64,000 nt of DNA. It comes from Incurvaria masculella (Eukaryota; Arthropoda; Insecta; Lepidoptera; Incurvariidae). The translations under genes and the position numbers were made by a program. Positions 40,201 through 42,310 of this stretch are shown one piece after another; within the stretch, counting starts at the first letter, position 1; the number at the start of each line of letters is the position of its first letter. The stretch lies in assembly GCA_946894095.1 (NCBI GenBank), contig OX335653.1, forward strand, positions 13,831,001-13,895,000, written 5' to 3'. Under the pieces are notes generated by a model, which saw only the letters and a program-made list of their open reading frames with translations, did no database searches and had not been told where the DNA came from.

Positions 40201-40958
40201 CTTTAACACCTTCGAGACCGGACGACTAAATCCGCGGATTGGACACATAGACAATATGCTCAATTCTGCAAGAACTATAGACCTAGCATAGCGCGCTGTG
40301 CTTACAATACGAACAAAGTGTGGGAGTGAGACGTCAACTCAACGTAAAACTACCGCTAGTTAGACAGAGATGAAATCTGCCCGATGAGACAGCTTCTGAA
40401 ATCGCGCGCTCGATGCTCATGGAATGTGTAATGTCTTTTTGAGATTTCTCTGGTTTTTATTAGAGAAAACATGGTGACCGGCATATATAGATTGTTAAAT
40501 GAACGAGAGTAAAAAACCCGGACAAAACTCCTTTTTTATGGTATATACCCAGTGACCCACTGATTCTTAGTTGATCAAATTTCTTAACTTTTACTCTATA
40601 TTTCAAAGTAAAACTTAAAACATAACTTCGGATCATTATTTTGAAGCTACACAGCGATTTAGAATTTTTTTTTACTTATTTCCGGGCATTTTGTATGAAA
40701 CGATTTTGGACTCATCCGTCAGTTGACCCCGTATGTCTTTACATCCTAAGCCCACGGCGGAAACTAAGTGAGCCTTTCGCCGGCAGGATCCGTCACGACC
40801 TGGTGACGTGGGGCGACCGGTTCTCGGAGCGCGAGGCGTCGTGGGCGCTGGAGGAGGCGCCCACGGTGCAGCGCGGCGGGGACACCATGATCGACTACAT
40901 CAGCTTCTGCAAGACCCTCTGCGGCCTGCGCAAAGCCAACAAGAAGTTCAACCAGTGA
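1082..40958 (+). CDS. Myosin regulatory light chain (Mlc2-like), divergent; five exons visible, 5' end outside window
   Basis: Joined exons 1082-1290, 4146-4335, 5098-5217, 9607-9743 and 40787-40958 give 828 nt (275 residues plus TGA) in one uninterrupted frame, and every junction has GT-AG signals. The protein starts with a Lys-rich then Ala/Pro-rich extension (residues 1-118). An EF-hand follows with loop DLDGDGCISHTD at about 139-150, then the degenerate regulatory light chain lobes, ending KKANK-like in CGLRKANKKFNQ. Fly muscle Mlc2 has the same plan: a Lys/Ala-rich extension and one metal-binding EF-hand whose loop ends in Asp. The family binds the myosin neck and tunes contraction. The usual phosphorylatable Ser-Asn-Val-Phe motif before the EF-hand is not visible; only RERSAS is nearby. 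The initiator exon must lie upstream. The family call is firm, but orthology to Mlc2 rather than a paralogue is inferred. Confidence 0.88.
1347..1749 (+). mobile_element. 5S-rRNA-derived SINE with poly-A tail, full-length copy A
   Basis: Its head resembles the 3' half of 5S rRNA, the internal promoter region: CCGAAGTTAAGCAACG (box A region) and TTGGATGGGTGACC (box C), with similar spacing. A non-ribosomal body follows (GTAGGTCCCCTTCC, CCGCCCGGGTTGGTACC, GGTCCTGGCATGGCACC, GGCTAATACCATGACAG), then CAGTCACAT and a run of about 20 A. This is the layout of a SINE3-class, Pol III-transcribed retroposon. Copy B at 47439 is almost the same throughout, so the family moved fairly recently. Confidence 0.85.
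1750..2867. other. Intron sequence, nothing recognised
   Basis: AT-rich, with no exon, convincing ORF or clear repeat. It lies between the exons at 1082 and 4146 and is read as intron. Confidence 0.4.
2868..3370. repeat. Foldback/MITE-like inverted repeat element (~500 bp)
   Basis: The left arm (about 2871-2975) contains CGAGGTCACGAC, AAATGGCTGAA and TGTCGGTCTGCCTGCGCC. The right arm (about 3285-3368) carries their reverse complements in reverse order: GACGCAGGCAGACCGACA, TTCAGCCATTT and GTCGTGACCTC. The arms are imperfect and about 100 bp long, around an unrelated AT-rich centre of about 310 bp. It has no ORF. The superfamily is unknown. Confidence 0.7.
3371..4145. other. Intron sequence, nothing recognised
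   Basis: AT-rich spacer up to the acceptor CCCTTGGAG at 4145. I see no repeat structure or coding signal. Confidence 0.4.
4146..4335 (+). CDS. Mlc2-like gene, linker exon
   Basis: The exon begins with the third base of the split Glu codon and reads CSATRSPETGEERGETSSEA, then a Ser/Pro/Ala linker (SPASPAPAPAA), then DDSKLAELKE. The last block is the start of the first EF-hand helix in regulatory light chains. It ends in phase 0 at donor GTATTT (4336). Two other long frames through this GC-rich exon are shadows: only this frame runs into the EF-hand of the next exon. RERSAS is the only Ser-rich basic site near the position where other family members are phosphorylated. Confidence 0.87.
4571..4732 (+). 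repeat. CCGGCCAAG-family repeat, 5'-truncated copy
   Basis: It retains the 3' half of the family: GTTGTTATAACGGCAAAATA, TTCATGAGATACAGCCCT, a short GACGGA run, AATAGGGTTCCGTT and GGGTACGAAACCCTAAAAA. The CCGGCCAAG head is missing. A short stretch at 4850-4925 (TCGGTCGAGCCGTTTTGGAG) resembles part of an RTE-type non-autonomous repeat. Confidence 0.75.
5098..5217 (+). CDS. Mlc2-like gene, EF-hand exon
   Basis: Exactly 40 codons between acceptor ATTCCAG (5097) and donor GTTCGA (5218), phase 0 at both ends. It reads AFLLFDLDGDGCISHTDLRG and continues TLVSLGQQVDDNEVRKMISE. The calcium/magnesium loop has Asp at positions 1, 3 and 5, Gly at 6, Ile at 8 and Asp at 12. Asp rather than Glu at position 12 is typical of the first EF-hand of regulatory light chains. 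This is the most diagnostic exon of the gene. Confidence 0.93.
5218..7320. other. Intron sequence; one GC-rich patch at ~6930-7100
   Basis: Mostly AT-rich without recognised features. At about 6930-7100 the composition turns GC-rich, with CCCATAAATAGCTGC at about 7023, a TATA-like motif. I have no evidence of transcription from it. The rest holds no coding signal. Confidence 0.35.
7321..7621 (-). repeat. CCGGCCAAG-family repeat, full-length copy, minus strand
   Basis: Read on the minus strand it starts CCGGCCAAGTGCGAGTCGG, carries the TTGTTGTTATAGCGGC block and a GACG run, and ends GGTACGGAACCCTAAAA. It is the best-preserved minus-strand copy in the window. Confidence 0.87.
7622..8260. other. 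Intron sequence, nothing firm
   Basis: It contains a hydrophobic 78-codon frame (7744-7980) with no recognisable features and an AATAAA-containing AT-rich tail near 8090. It may be the 3' end of an old retroelement, but I cannot support that. Confidence 0.3.
8261..8374 (-). repeat. CCGGCCAAG-family repeat, internally deleted fragment
   Basis: The minus-strand head CCGGCCAAGTGCGAGTCGG and part of the TTATAGC block remain. The GACG run and 3' half are missing. Confidence 0.8.
8375..9606. other. Intron sequence; possible minus-strand exon-like patch at 8890-9100
   Basis: Between 8820 and 9110 the base composition is more balanced. On the minus strand there is an ATG in fair context encoding MPLELNATQ, followed by a donor-like AAAG/GTGTGAGT. 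I found no matching acceptor, no recognisable domain and no second exon, so I do not call a gene. The remainder is unremarkable. Confidence 0.2.
9607..9743 (+). CDS. Mlc2-like gene, second EF-hand-like lobe exon
   Basis: The acceptor is TTCCGATTGCAG (9606) and the donor is AG/GTACGT at 9744. It reads AASPLDFDSFVTLLGYRT, then VELDPEETLIEALAQWDYAG, then TGLISEER. The last codon is split 2+1 and completed by the exon at 40787. LDFDSFVTLL matches the exiting helix of EF-hand 2, and ALAQWDYAGTGLIS matches a degenerate third EF-hand without full metal ligands, as in this family. The last ~100 nt and the donor seed the tandem array that follows. Confidence 0.9.
9644..11040 (+). repeat. 117-bp tandem array derived from the exon end plus its 5' splice site
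   Basis: The unit holds the last ~100 nt of the exon above (GAGCTGGATCC through CTCATCTCCGAGGAGAG), the donor GGTACGAT and ~15 nt of intron. The donor G falls at 9744 (real exon), then 9860, 9977, 10094, 10211, 10327, 10444, 10561, 10678, 10795 and 10912: ten further copies 116-117 bp apart, then a decayed partial copy. Eight of the ten keep GT; copy 2 has GC and copy 4 lost one base. From about 10212 two variants alternate (GAAGGAGACGCTC versus AAAGGAGGCGCGC), forming 234-bp dimers. Each copy carries a TAG just after its donor. Open frames through the array are by-products of the unit being 39 codons long. Confidence 0.95.
11041..12255. other. Intron with two dispersed repeat fragments
   Basis: At 11718-11770, CATATGGCGTACGCCAAGCC belongs to a dispersed family also seen near 15900, 33600, 50320 and 58320. 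At 11926-12035 an AT-rich block recurs in inverted orientation at 40570-40675. The rest is AT-rich with nothing recognised. A short balanced patch at 12120-12230 has no clear coding identity. Confidence 0.5.
12256..12322. repeat. Perfect 21-bp hairpin followed by a T16 run
   Basis: Arms 12256-12276 and 12286-12306 are exact reverse complements (core CTCAAAAGTATCATAG), separated by the 9-nt loop ATTAGCTAC. A run of 16 T follows at once (12307-12322). A perfect stem means a young structure. It could be a small MITE relic or part of a Pol III-like hairpin transcript; nothing here decides. Confidence 0.85.
12323..13311. repeat. Decayed repeats (CCGGCCAAG-like and AAGTCGGTT-ended elements)
   Basis: At about 12655-12765 there are diverged blocks of the CCGGCCAAG family (TTTTTTGTATGG, AATAGCGGCACGAC, CCTGTGAAAAT) without either end. 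At about 12840-13000, AACCGATTTTGATAAAA and TTTTGAAGTCGGTTAATAAG resemble the 3' part of an abundant lepidopteran repeat also seen at 31290-31395 and in the foldback at 20246. No coding sequence is visible. Confidence 0.45.
13312..13440 (-). repeat. MITE fragment related to 25403-25552 (inverted)
   Basis: AGGGCCGAGTGCCCGAAAGG, AAATCAAAATCAACGTCAA and AAGTGACGTGTTTGA occur here and as reverse complements at 25460-25552. The copy lacks its far end. A further CCGGCCAAG-family remnant (CTTAGTAACACGGAACCCTA) lies at about 13530-13552. Confidence 0.65.
13441..16127. other. Long intron segment, mostly featureless; one ~30-bp inverted repeat
   Basis: The only structure I support is an imperfect inverted repeat of about 31 bp, ACTGACGGTAGCGCGGGCC at 14827 against its partner near 14983, around ~90 bp. 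A copy end of the GGCGTACGCC family lies at 15905. The rest is AT-rich with no exon, RNA gene or tandem repeat recognised. Confidence 0.4.
16936..17001 (+). pseudogene. Exon-like remnant inside the piggyBac-like element
   Basis: Twenty-two codons, MLAQAQEDKAEPGLEEKVED then SE, between acceptor GGGTTGATCAG (16935) and donor GTATGT (17002). The acidic, low-complexity composition suits the N-terminal segment of a piggyBac-type transposase, but there is no diagnostic motif. The downstream frame is destroyed by a SINE insertion, so I treat it as a remnant. It could also be a chance ORF between splice-like sites. Confidence 0.3.
17060..17600 (-). mobile_element. SINE copies (minus strand), one interrupted by an inverted-repeat fragment
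   Basis: Reverse-complement blocks of the SINE body occur in order: GACTGGGCATGGATGG, TGATATTAGCCTAAC, AAGTGCCATGCCAGGACCT, GGCCATCGTTC and, after an interruption at about 17403-17485, ACCCTACAACCTAG and AAGGGACCTACAG. A truncated copy (17064-17135) lies just before the main one. The interrupting piece (TGAGTCACCGGTAAC to GAATCTTTTGAGTAGAC) is related to the inverted-repeat element at 33351. The head differs from the 5S-type head of the copies at 1347 and 47439 and resembles the copy at 43620. Confidence 0.7.
18160..18430. repeat. Degenerate ~100-bp tandem repeat, about three units
   Basis: CTTGTTTTATTGCTTAG, then a Cys/Thr-poor AT block, ...TGCACGGCA and AGTGTGA recur at about 18163, 18248 and 18351, each followed by a TTAGTACAACCA-like spacer. 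The units are roughly 70-80% alike by eye. The repeat lies inside the piggyBac-like element. Confidence 0.6.
19318..20245. other. Intron; short hairpin at 19545-19579
   Basis: AATAGGTGATCG (19545-19556) and CGATCACCTATT (19568-19579) are perfect reverse complements around 11 nt. A GC-rich patch lies at 19390-19480. Near 20145, CTAGCAGCCCGTCCAACCG resembles the end of an RTE-type repeat. Nothing else is recognised. Confidence 0.4.
20246..20492. repeat. Long foldback element (~100-bp arms)
   Basis: Left arm 20246-20348 (AACCGACTTCAAAGATAAAG ... GAGTCGGTGTCAGCC) and right arm 20389-20492 (GGCTGACGCCGACTC ... TTAAAGTCGGTTA) are nearly perfect reverse complements around a 40-bp centre (GGTAGCCAAGGTTCTCTTG). 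The arms end in the AAGTCGGTT motif shared with 12980 and 31375. High arm similarity implies recent origin. Confidence 0.85.
20493..21437. other. Intron; RTE-like fragment at ~20890-21030
   Basis: TAGCCTATGTCCCTCGGAT, CAAATCCGTTCAGTAGTTTC and CTCTTTATACAATGG, at 20905-21035, are typical blocks of RTE-derived non-autonomous repeats in insects. The rest is featureless. Confidence 0.45.
21438..21616 (+). mobile_element. SINE body fragment (head missing)
   Basis: CACCCGGGTTGGTACCATG, CGAAGCGGCAATGAAAATTG, TGTCCGTGTTTTCCATCCA, GGTTCCCATGTGGTGTG and ATCCATGTCCAGTTACAT match the body and 3' end of the SINE at 1347. The Pol III head is absent, and about 30 bp around GGTCCTGGCATGG are deleted. Confidence 0.8.
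21617..22959. other. Intron; GC-rich island with TATA-like motif at 22879
   Basis: Mostly AT-rich. At 22820-22920 a GC-rich patch (GGCGGTACCGGCCGGCCGG) contains CTATAAATAG (22878-22887). This has the look of a core promoter, but no exon or conserved initiator follows. An 81-codon hydrophobic frame at 21728-21973 shows no family features. Confidence 0.3.
22960..23086 (-). mobile_element. RTE-type non-autonomous repeat end, minus strand
   Basis: ATTATGCCCGGGCAAAGCC and GGGACGGGCTGCTGCTAGTA form the typical end of an RTE-derived repeat. The adjoining 100 bp (TAGGAACTCTACGTAAAAC, TGTGTCAAAATAATATTTTT) match, in reverse orientation, 52437-52565. Confidence 0.65.
23087..24129. other. Intron; decayed inverted repeat at ~23470-23740
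   Basis: TAACCTTGGTTTTACTTGTA near 23470 and TTAGGTTTTACTGGTAAATC near 23695 share a motif, and the intervening DNA contains GGGTAGGTTATGTTAGGTTA, partly TTAGG-like. Too decayed to name. The rest is featureless. Confidence 0.3.
24130..24300 (-). mobile_element. SINE body fragment, minus strand
   Basis: AAAGTGCCATGCCAGGACCT, GGACAAATTTTCATTGCC and TTGCGACCATCCTTCAT are reverse complements of the SINE body blocks. No head or tail is visible. Confidence 0.65.
24301..24918. other. Intron, nothing recognised
   Basis: A more balanced patch at 24600-24800 keeps two overlapping frames open, but neither resembles a protein family and there are no splice partners. No repeat structure is seen. Confidence 0.3.
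24919..25165 (-). repeat. CCGGCCAAG-family repeat, diverged copy
   Basis: On the minus strand it starts AGGCTAAGTGCGAATCGAAC, keeps GGTGTTCCGTATCATTG, the ATGAGATGCAGCCCGC block and an end at ATAGGGTTCCGTTG. The GACG run is reduced to one or two units. Confidence 0.75.
25247..25403 (+). repeat. MITE with GGTGAAAA/TTTTCACC ends
   Basis: It starts GCCCTTTTCACC and ends GGTGAAAACCAGGC, so the termini are inverted. Internally it carries TTAAGGGCCTTTCTTAGCA and TTTAAGTGTCGATTAAGATA. The same element occurs in the other orientation at 32672-32832. Confidence 0.7.
25403..25552 (+). repeat. MITE with TTGCACGAA/TTCGTGCA-type ends
   Basis: It starts CCCCGGTTGCACGAAG and ends CTTTCGTGCACTCGGCCC. It directly abuts the preceding MITE. 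A partial inverted relative lies at 13312-13440. Similar short elements are common in lepidopteran introns. Superfamily uncertain. Confidence 0.6.
25553..27569. other. Intron, mostly featureless; GTGTATGT-rich patch at 26160-26260
   Basis: A balanced patch at 25610-25930 keeps long frames open on both strands but shows no domain. At 26160-26260 short GTGTAATGTG/GTATGTATG motifs recur without a fixed period. At 26940-27110 (AGAGTTCAGTGGCTGCATT, CTACAGCTCAGAGAGCCA) there may be an old retroelement untranslated region; a related phrase recurs at 42600. Confidence 0.3.
27570..27679. repeat. GC-rich 16-bp minisatellite (about 7 units)
   Basis: The unit TCGGGGCGCGGGGCGG, or ...GCGC, is repeated seven times almost perfectly. 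The + strand is a dense series of G4 runs separated by 1-4 nt, so quadruplex formation is possible. The long Pro/Arg-rich frame on the other strand comes from the repeat and is not a protein. Confidence 0.9.
27738..27841 (+). promoter_or_regulatory. Possible core promoter and first non-coding exon
   Basis: Next to the GC minisatellite, TTTTTATAAGCCGCGCG places a TATA box at 27745-27750. It is followed by a CpG-rich stretch with no ATG and then CGACGCAG/GTTAGG, a plausible 5' splice site at 27840. Together this looks like a TATA promoter and a short leader exon on the + strand, inside the 31-kb intron of the light chain gene. No initiator motif stands out, and the downstream exon is unknown. 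It could be an alternative promoter for the last light chain exon, a nested gene, or chance. Confidence 0.3.
27842..29929. other. Intron, mostly featureless
   Basis: AT-rich. A short CCGGCCAAG-family remnant (AACCGGACAAGTGCGAGTA) lies at about 29430-29452. Near 28805, TGGTCCTCTAGCAC and GAGGACCAGC form a small imperfect hairpin. No coding exon is recognised. Confidence 0.4.
29930..30940 (-). pseudogene. Broken Jockey-like RT joined in frame to a Penelope-like C-terminal tail
   Basis: Read on the minus strand from about 30940: GLDIAKAFDRVWHKELLSKL, then NPGVPQGYVLSPTLFLLQIY (RT motifs around the first catalytic Asp and the GxPQG block). The part that should hold YADD is deleted, and the frame breaks near 30545. 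After the break, KTQARKFSAKQTQFSA, DDNFGHHINDKAKLASKG and FVEYCWHLWHGSAKY continue the Jockey-type C-terminus. From about 30220 the same frame changes to KSAICEYVIASGSDHGFRFD, RLVRESIEI and NFNQDDSMKLSSAWTPLL, which resembles the C-terminal tail of Penelope-like GIY-YIG elements. No activity is possible. The Jockey call is firm; the Penelope call is from recall of that motif style. Confidence 0.7.
30941..32013. other. Intron; AAGTCGGT-ended repeat fragment at ~31290-31395
   Basis: TACCCGGTTAAAAAATGTC, TCTCTCGACCGTTTGATCTC and TTTTTAAGTCGGTCAAAAA are blocks of the dispersed repeat also seen at 12840-13000. DNA at 30941-31116 continues the open frame of the LINE remnant but has no RT homology. 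The rest is featureless. Confidence 0.4.
32014..32563 (+). mobile_element. TTAA-flanked 550-bp MITE, copy 1
   Basis: It starts TTAAGGTGGCCCAACCCG and ends CGGGTTGGGCCACCTTAA, so the termini are perfect inverted repeats including TTAA. Length is exactly 550 bp, as in copy 2 at 49760. Internal landmarks are GTACAAAACCGTGCTGTTGC, AAACGACTTATAGCTAAAAG and TTTGTATGGGGAGATGAGCG. It is non-coding. TTAA ends suggest a piggyBac-type mobiliser, but the termini are GGT, not CCC, so the superfamily is open. Confidence 0.88.
32672..32832 (-). repeat. MITE with GGTGAAAA ends, inverted relative of 25247-25403
   Basis: It starts GCCTGGTTTTCACCAAC and ends GGTGAAAAAGGC. TAATCGACACTTAAAGGGCC and CTAAGAAAGGCCCTTAATAT are the reverse complements of internal blocks of the 25247 copy. 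Confidence 0.7.
32833..33350. other. Intron, nothing recognised
   Basis: AT-rich with no structure that I can support. Confidence 0.4.
33351..33502. repeat. Short inverted-repeat element (~45-bp arms)
   Basis: CTGCTCATGAGATTCTC...GTGAGTGATATCACCGGTGA pairs with CACCGGTGACTCACAGG...GAGAATCTCATGAGTAGAC. The internal halves also contain repeated CACCGGTGA palindromes. A fragment of the same element interrupts the SINE at about 17403-17485. Confidence 0.7.
33503..34104. other. Intron; GGCCGGCCGGCATGG...GTACGCC repeat fragment at ~33525-33640
   Basis: GAAGCACCTGGCCGGCCGGC, ATGGTTTTCGTAGTCCCC and GACTGGGGTACGCCAAAAG belong to a dispersed family with other pieces at 11718, 15900, 48695, 50320 and 58255. 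The rest is unremarkable. Confidence 0.45.
34105..34848. mobile_element. TIR element carrying a nested RTE insertion
   Basis: The left end GTAAGAGAGTCGTTACCC...GGGTGATAACTGTTAACATA pairs with the right end GTAAAAAGTTATCACCC...GATAACGAATCTCTTATG, giving inverted arms of about 60 bp. A further piece of this family, in inverted orientation, lies at 57000-57116. The centre is split by an RTE 3' end (34453-34738) with a 10-bp target duplication. Confidence 0.75.
34453..34738 (+). pseudogene. 5'-truncated RTE-type LINE: RT C-terminus plus TTA-repeat tail
   Basis: Codons 34481-34627 read WHPRDGKRNKGRQRKLWDDD, IAKTAGKIWTRAAKDRRTWI and SMGEAYAL, then stop. This is the conserved C-terminal signature of insect RTE/endonuclease-RT proteins (R.GRP..RW.DDI...AG..W...A.DR..W). 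A ~110-bp 3' UTR and a TTA/ATT microsatellite tail follow. TAATCTTATA occurs on both sides (34443-34452 and 34739-34750), a clean target duplication from target-primed insertion. Only about 49 codons of the ORF are present. Confidence 0.85.
34849..36030. other. Intron; unrecognised 145-codon frame at 35534-35971
   Basis: The frame opening MRAPTLADSHSRPTRLQAIQ has no recognisable domain, no splice signals, and a composition that does not stand out. It is probably non-coding. Nothing else in the stretch is recognised. Confidence 0.25.
36031..36177. repeat. Small MITE, TIR GGCTGAGATAAATA
   Basis: It starts GGCTGAGATAAATACATAGT and ends ACGACTATTTATCTCAGCC. Length is about 147 bp, non-coding. 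A SINE fragment follows directly. Confidence 0.8.
36185..36330 (+). mobile_element. SINE 3' fragment
   Basis: CGAAGCGGCAGTTAAAAAAG, GGAAGGTCCCGGCATGGCAC, GGTGTGTTAGGCTGATATCA and CCATGTCCAGTCACATAAAA match the SINE body in order. The head is missing and there is an internal deletion. Confidence 0.8.
36331..37488. other. Intron, nothing recognised
   Basis: AT-rich. A 104-codon frame (37109-37423) has no family resemblance. Confidence 0.35.
37489..38257 (-). mobile_element. Internally deleted mariner element
   Basis: Ends CTATGATCAAAAAGTTCCGG and, reverse complemented, CTATGATCAATAAGTTCCGG form ~26-bp terminal inverted repeats. The left end is preceded by TA; the expected TA on the right reads TG. 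Total length is about 770 bp instead of the ~1.3 kb usual for mariner. The body is a deleted transposase gene on the minus strand. Confidence 0.9.
37495..38139 (-). pseudogene. Mariner transposase, internally deleted
   Basis: A 214-residue open frame. The N-terminal helix-turn-helix part is recognisable (SKKRVYEWYSSFKNGLKEVD, then DAPRRGRPSTS), as is the C-terminal catalytic part: HHDNAPSHKA with the second Asp and FSPDMAPCDFFLF with the third Asp. Exactly 34 residues separate the two, which defines mariner D,D34D. The segment between ENRQTVNKK and YYLAVIKRLRDAV is shortened and the first catalytic Asp is gone, so the enzyme cannot be active. Upstream residues related to the true N-terminus continue in another frame near 38150-38200, showing an additional frameshift. 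The retained TIRs suggest it could once have been mobilised in trans. Confidence 0.9.
38310..38625 (+). mobile_element. SINE copy with a tRNA-like head
   Basis: The body blocks TATAGGTCCCCTTCCC, ATCGAAGCGGCAAAGAAAAA and ATCCAGTTCAATGAAGCC match the SINE family at 1347. Upstream there is no 5S-like head. Instead 38310-38385 contains TACGTTAGCAGCGAAGG (A-box-like) and GTGTTCGATCCGCAC, a close match to a tRNA B box. The spacing of about 35-40 nt is typical. That this is the SINE's own head rather than a neighbour is inferred. Confidence 0.5.
38626..39293. other. Intron, nothing recognised
   Basis: No coding or repeat structure that I can support. A G-rich run (GGGGCAGGGTAGTGCGGGGC) lies near 38970. 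Confidence 0.35.
39294..40206 (+). mobile_element. TTAA-flanked MITE, copy 3, split by a nested MITE
   Basis: TTAA at both limits and the internal landmarks GTACAAAATCGTGCTATTGC, GACAGGCTCCGTGATGAG, AAACGACTTATAGCTAAAAG and ATATGGGAAGATGAGCAG follow the order of copies 1 and 2. It is more diverged than those two, and its termini have decayed. About 360 bp of unrelated sequence interrupt it between GACAGGCTCCGTGATGAG and AAACGACTTATAG. Confidence 0.8.
39453..39784. mobile_element. Nested MITE with ~50-bp TIRs
   Basis: The left end AGTTCTCACCTAAATTGGCA followed by CAAACCGATCGACTG pairs with the right end CAGTCGATCGGTTTG followed by CCAATTTAGGTGACAACTGG. Length is about 332 bp, non-coding. A second, similar copy lies at 50959-51303. 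Confidence 0.85.
40207..40786. other. End of the 31-kb intron; inverted partner of 11926-12035
   Basis: At 40570-40675, AAATTTCTTAACTTTTACTC, CAAAGTAAAACTTAAAACAT and GAAGCTACACAGCGATTTAG are reverse complements of 11926-12035. The acceptor of the last exon is CCTTTCGCCGGCAG (40786). Confidence 0.6.
40787..40958 (+). CDS. Mlc2-like gene, C-terminal exon
   Basis: It opens with the third base of the split Arg codon, then IRHDLVTWGDRFSEREASWA, LEEAPTVQRGGDTMIDYISF and CKTLCGLRKANKKFNQ, stop TGA at 40956-40958. L.T.GDRF...E....EAP is the hallmark of the fourth EF-hand region in regulatory light chains, and MIDYISFCKTL matches the final helix. Strongly GC-rich at third positions, like the other exons. 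The frame agrees with the exon at 9607 despite the 31-kb gap. Confidence 0.92.
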
Positions 40959-41310
40959 CGAAGAGATGCTTGATTATTTTGAAATAACTAGTGCTAAAAT
41001 AATTATAATATTTGAAATAAATAGAAATAGGAATGGAAATTATGTTACTAAAATAATTATTTATAATATTAATAATTAAACTTTTTGATTGCCTTTCGTC
41101 GGTGTCGAAAACTATGTTTAACCAACAATTAAGCATTTCTTAATTTTTTTTTAATTATTAGTGTTTAAAATATTATAATATTTGAAATAAATATAAATAA
41201 GAATGGAAATTATATTACTAAAATAATTATTTATATTAGAAATAATAAAACTTTTTAATGGCTATTCGTCAGGGTCGGCGAGTATGTTTAACCAGTGACG
41301 AAGAGATTGC
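40949..41310 (+). repeat. 3' UTR of the light chain gene, ~170-bp tandem duplication
   Basis: Unit 1 runs from AACCAGTGACGAAGAGAT, which includes the last codon and stop, through AATATTTGAAATAAAT, GAATGGAAATTAT, ACTAAAATAATTATTTATA and TTTCGTCGGTGTCG to TATGTTTA at about 41119. Unit 2 repeats these in order to TATGTTTA at about 41291. A third unit starts with the same AACCAGTGACGAAGAGAT and then ends. The coding end is thus copied 340 bp downstream without a coding sequence before it. Poly-A signals AATAAA lie at 41016 and 41186, one per unit. Confidence 0.85.
41016..41021 (+). terminator. Poly-A signal AATAAA, first copy
   Basis: Lies 58 bp after the stop codon in the duplicated 3' UTR. A second equivalent signal lies at 41186-41191. 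Either could be used; this is predicted by motif only. Confidence 0.5.
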
Positions 41311-41911
41311 CTTTTGCCGGCATCTACGAAGAAGTATTTCGGGGGCTCTTCGCATGATTTAGTTATCTACTCATAAAGGATTTTTACCATTAACCAAAAA
41401 TGCCTGACTGAAATAAAAACGAAAAATCTACAAAATCCCCTGAAAGAACCATTTATCTATATTAAACGTTACAAAGCAGAAAAATTTCCTTTAATTGATT
41501 CAAGGAAAATTTAAGGTCAAGTGTTCAAGTGTGTAGAATTATTTCTCGGAAGATAATTTGAATTCCAAAAAGTAAAAAAAATAAAATATTCAGAACCTTG
41601 AGAATGTCTTAAGATATCATTCTTAGAACCAGTCGAATCGTGGATTACGTAGAAATTATCAATTTACCTGAAGGCGCATGAAATAAATATAGTATTACTT
41701 GATCTATGGTAATGGTATGCGCTATAATTGACCGAGCGAAGAGCGAAGCTCGAGTGAATTGTTTCCGTTTTAATATTGAGCTATTGAGGCTGCTCTCCTC
41801 AACAGGTGGCATTTTTTCAACCAATTCTAGTAAATTTTTGTAGGCAGGTTCGATAAAAATATAGTTTTTCTTGTCGGACCAGTTTTTGAAAAAAAAATGC
41901 CGGATCCATTT
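41311..41911. other. Intergenic sequence, nothing recognised
   Basis: AT-rich spacer after the light chain gene. No repeat or exon is recognised. Confidence 0.4.
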
Positions 41912-42229
41912 AGAAAAACCTGCCAACTACGAGTCGAAGTCGCACATGAAAGGTTCCCTACGATCTTACAATATTTAACGCGACAAAATCACGTTTTTCG
42001 TATGGGGTGCTCCTTGGATTTTTATTATTTTTTAATTTTATATATTTGCTGTTATAGCGGCAAAATAAATATATACTCTGAAAATTTCAGCTGTCTACCT
42101 ATCACGGTTCATGAGATATAGCTCTGTGACAGACGGACGGACGACGGACCGATGAACGTATGGACGGACGGACAGCGGAGGCTTAGTAACAGGGTTCCGT
42201 TGGCACCCTTTGGTACAGAACCTTAAAAA
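41912..42229 (+). repeat. CCGGCCAAG-family repeat, diverged full-length copy
   Basis: The head is AACCTGCCAACTACGAGTCG. It has the GCTGTTATAGCGGCAAAATA block, CATGAGATATAGCTCTGTGA and a mixed GACG run, ending TTTGGTACAGAACCTTAAAAA. Clearly older than the copies at 457, 7321 and 48341. Confidence 0.82.
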
Positions 42230-42310
42230 CGTATATACAAAAATGTCATGTCTATCCGGTTGATCTCCTCTACCGGGCGTATTATCTCGTGAAATTTCGT
42301 GAGCTGGGCG

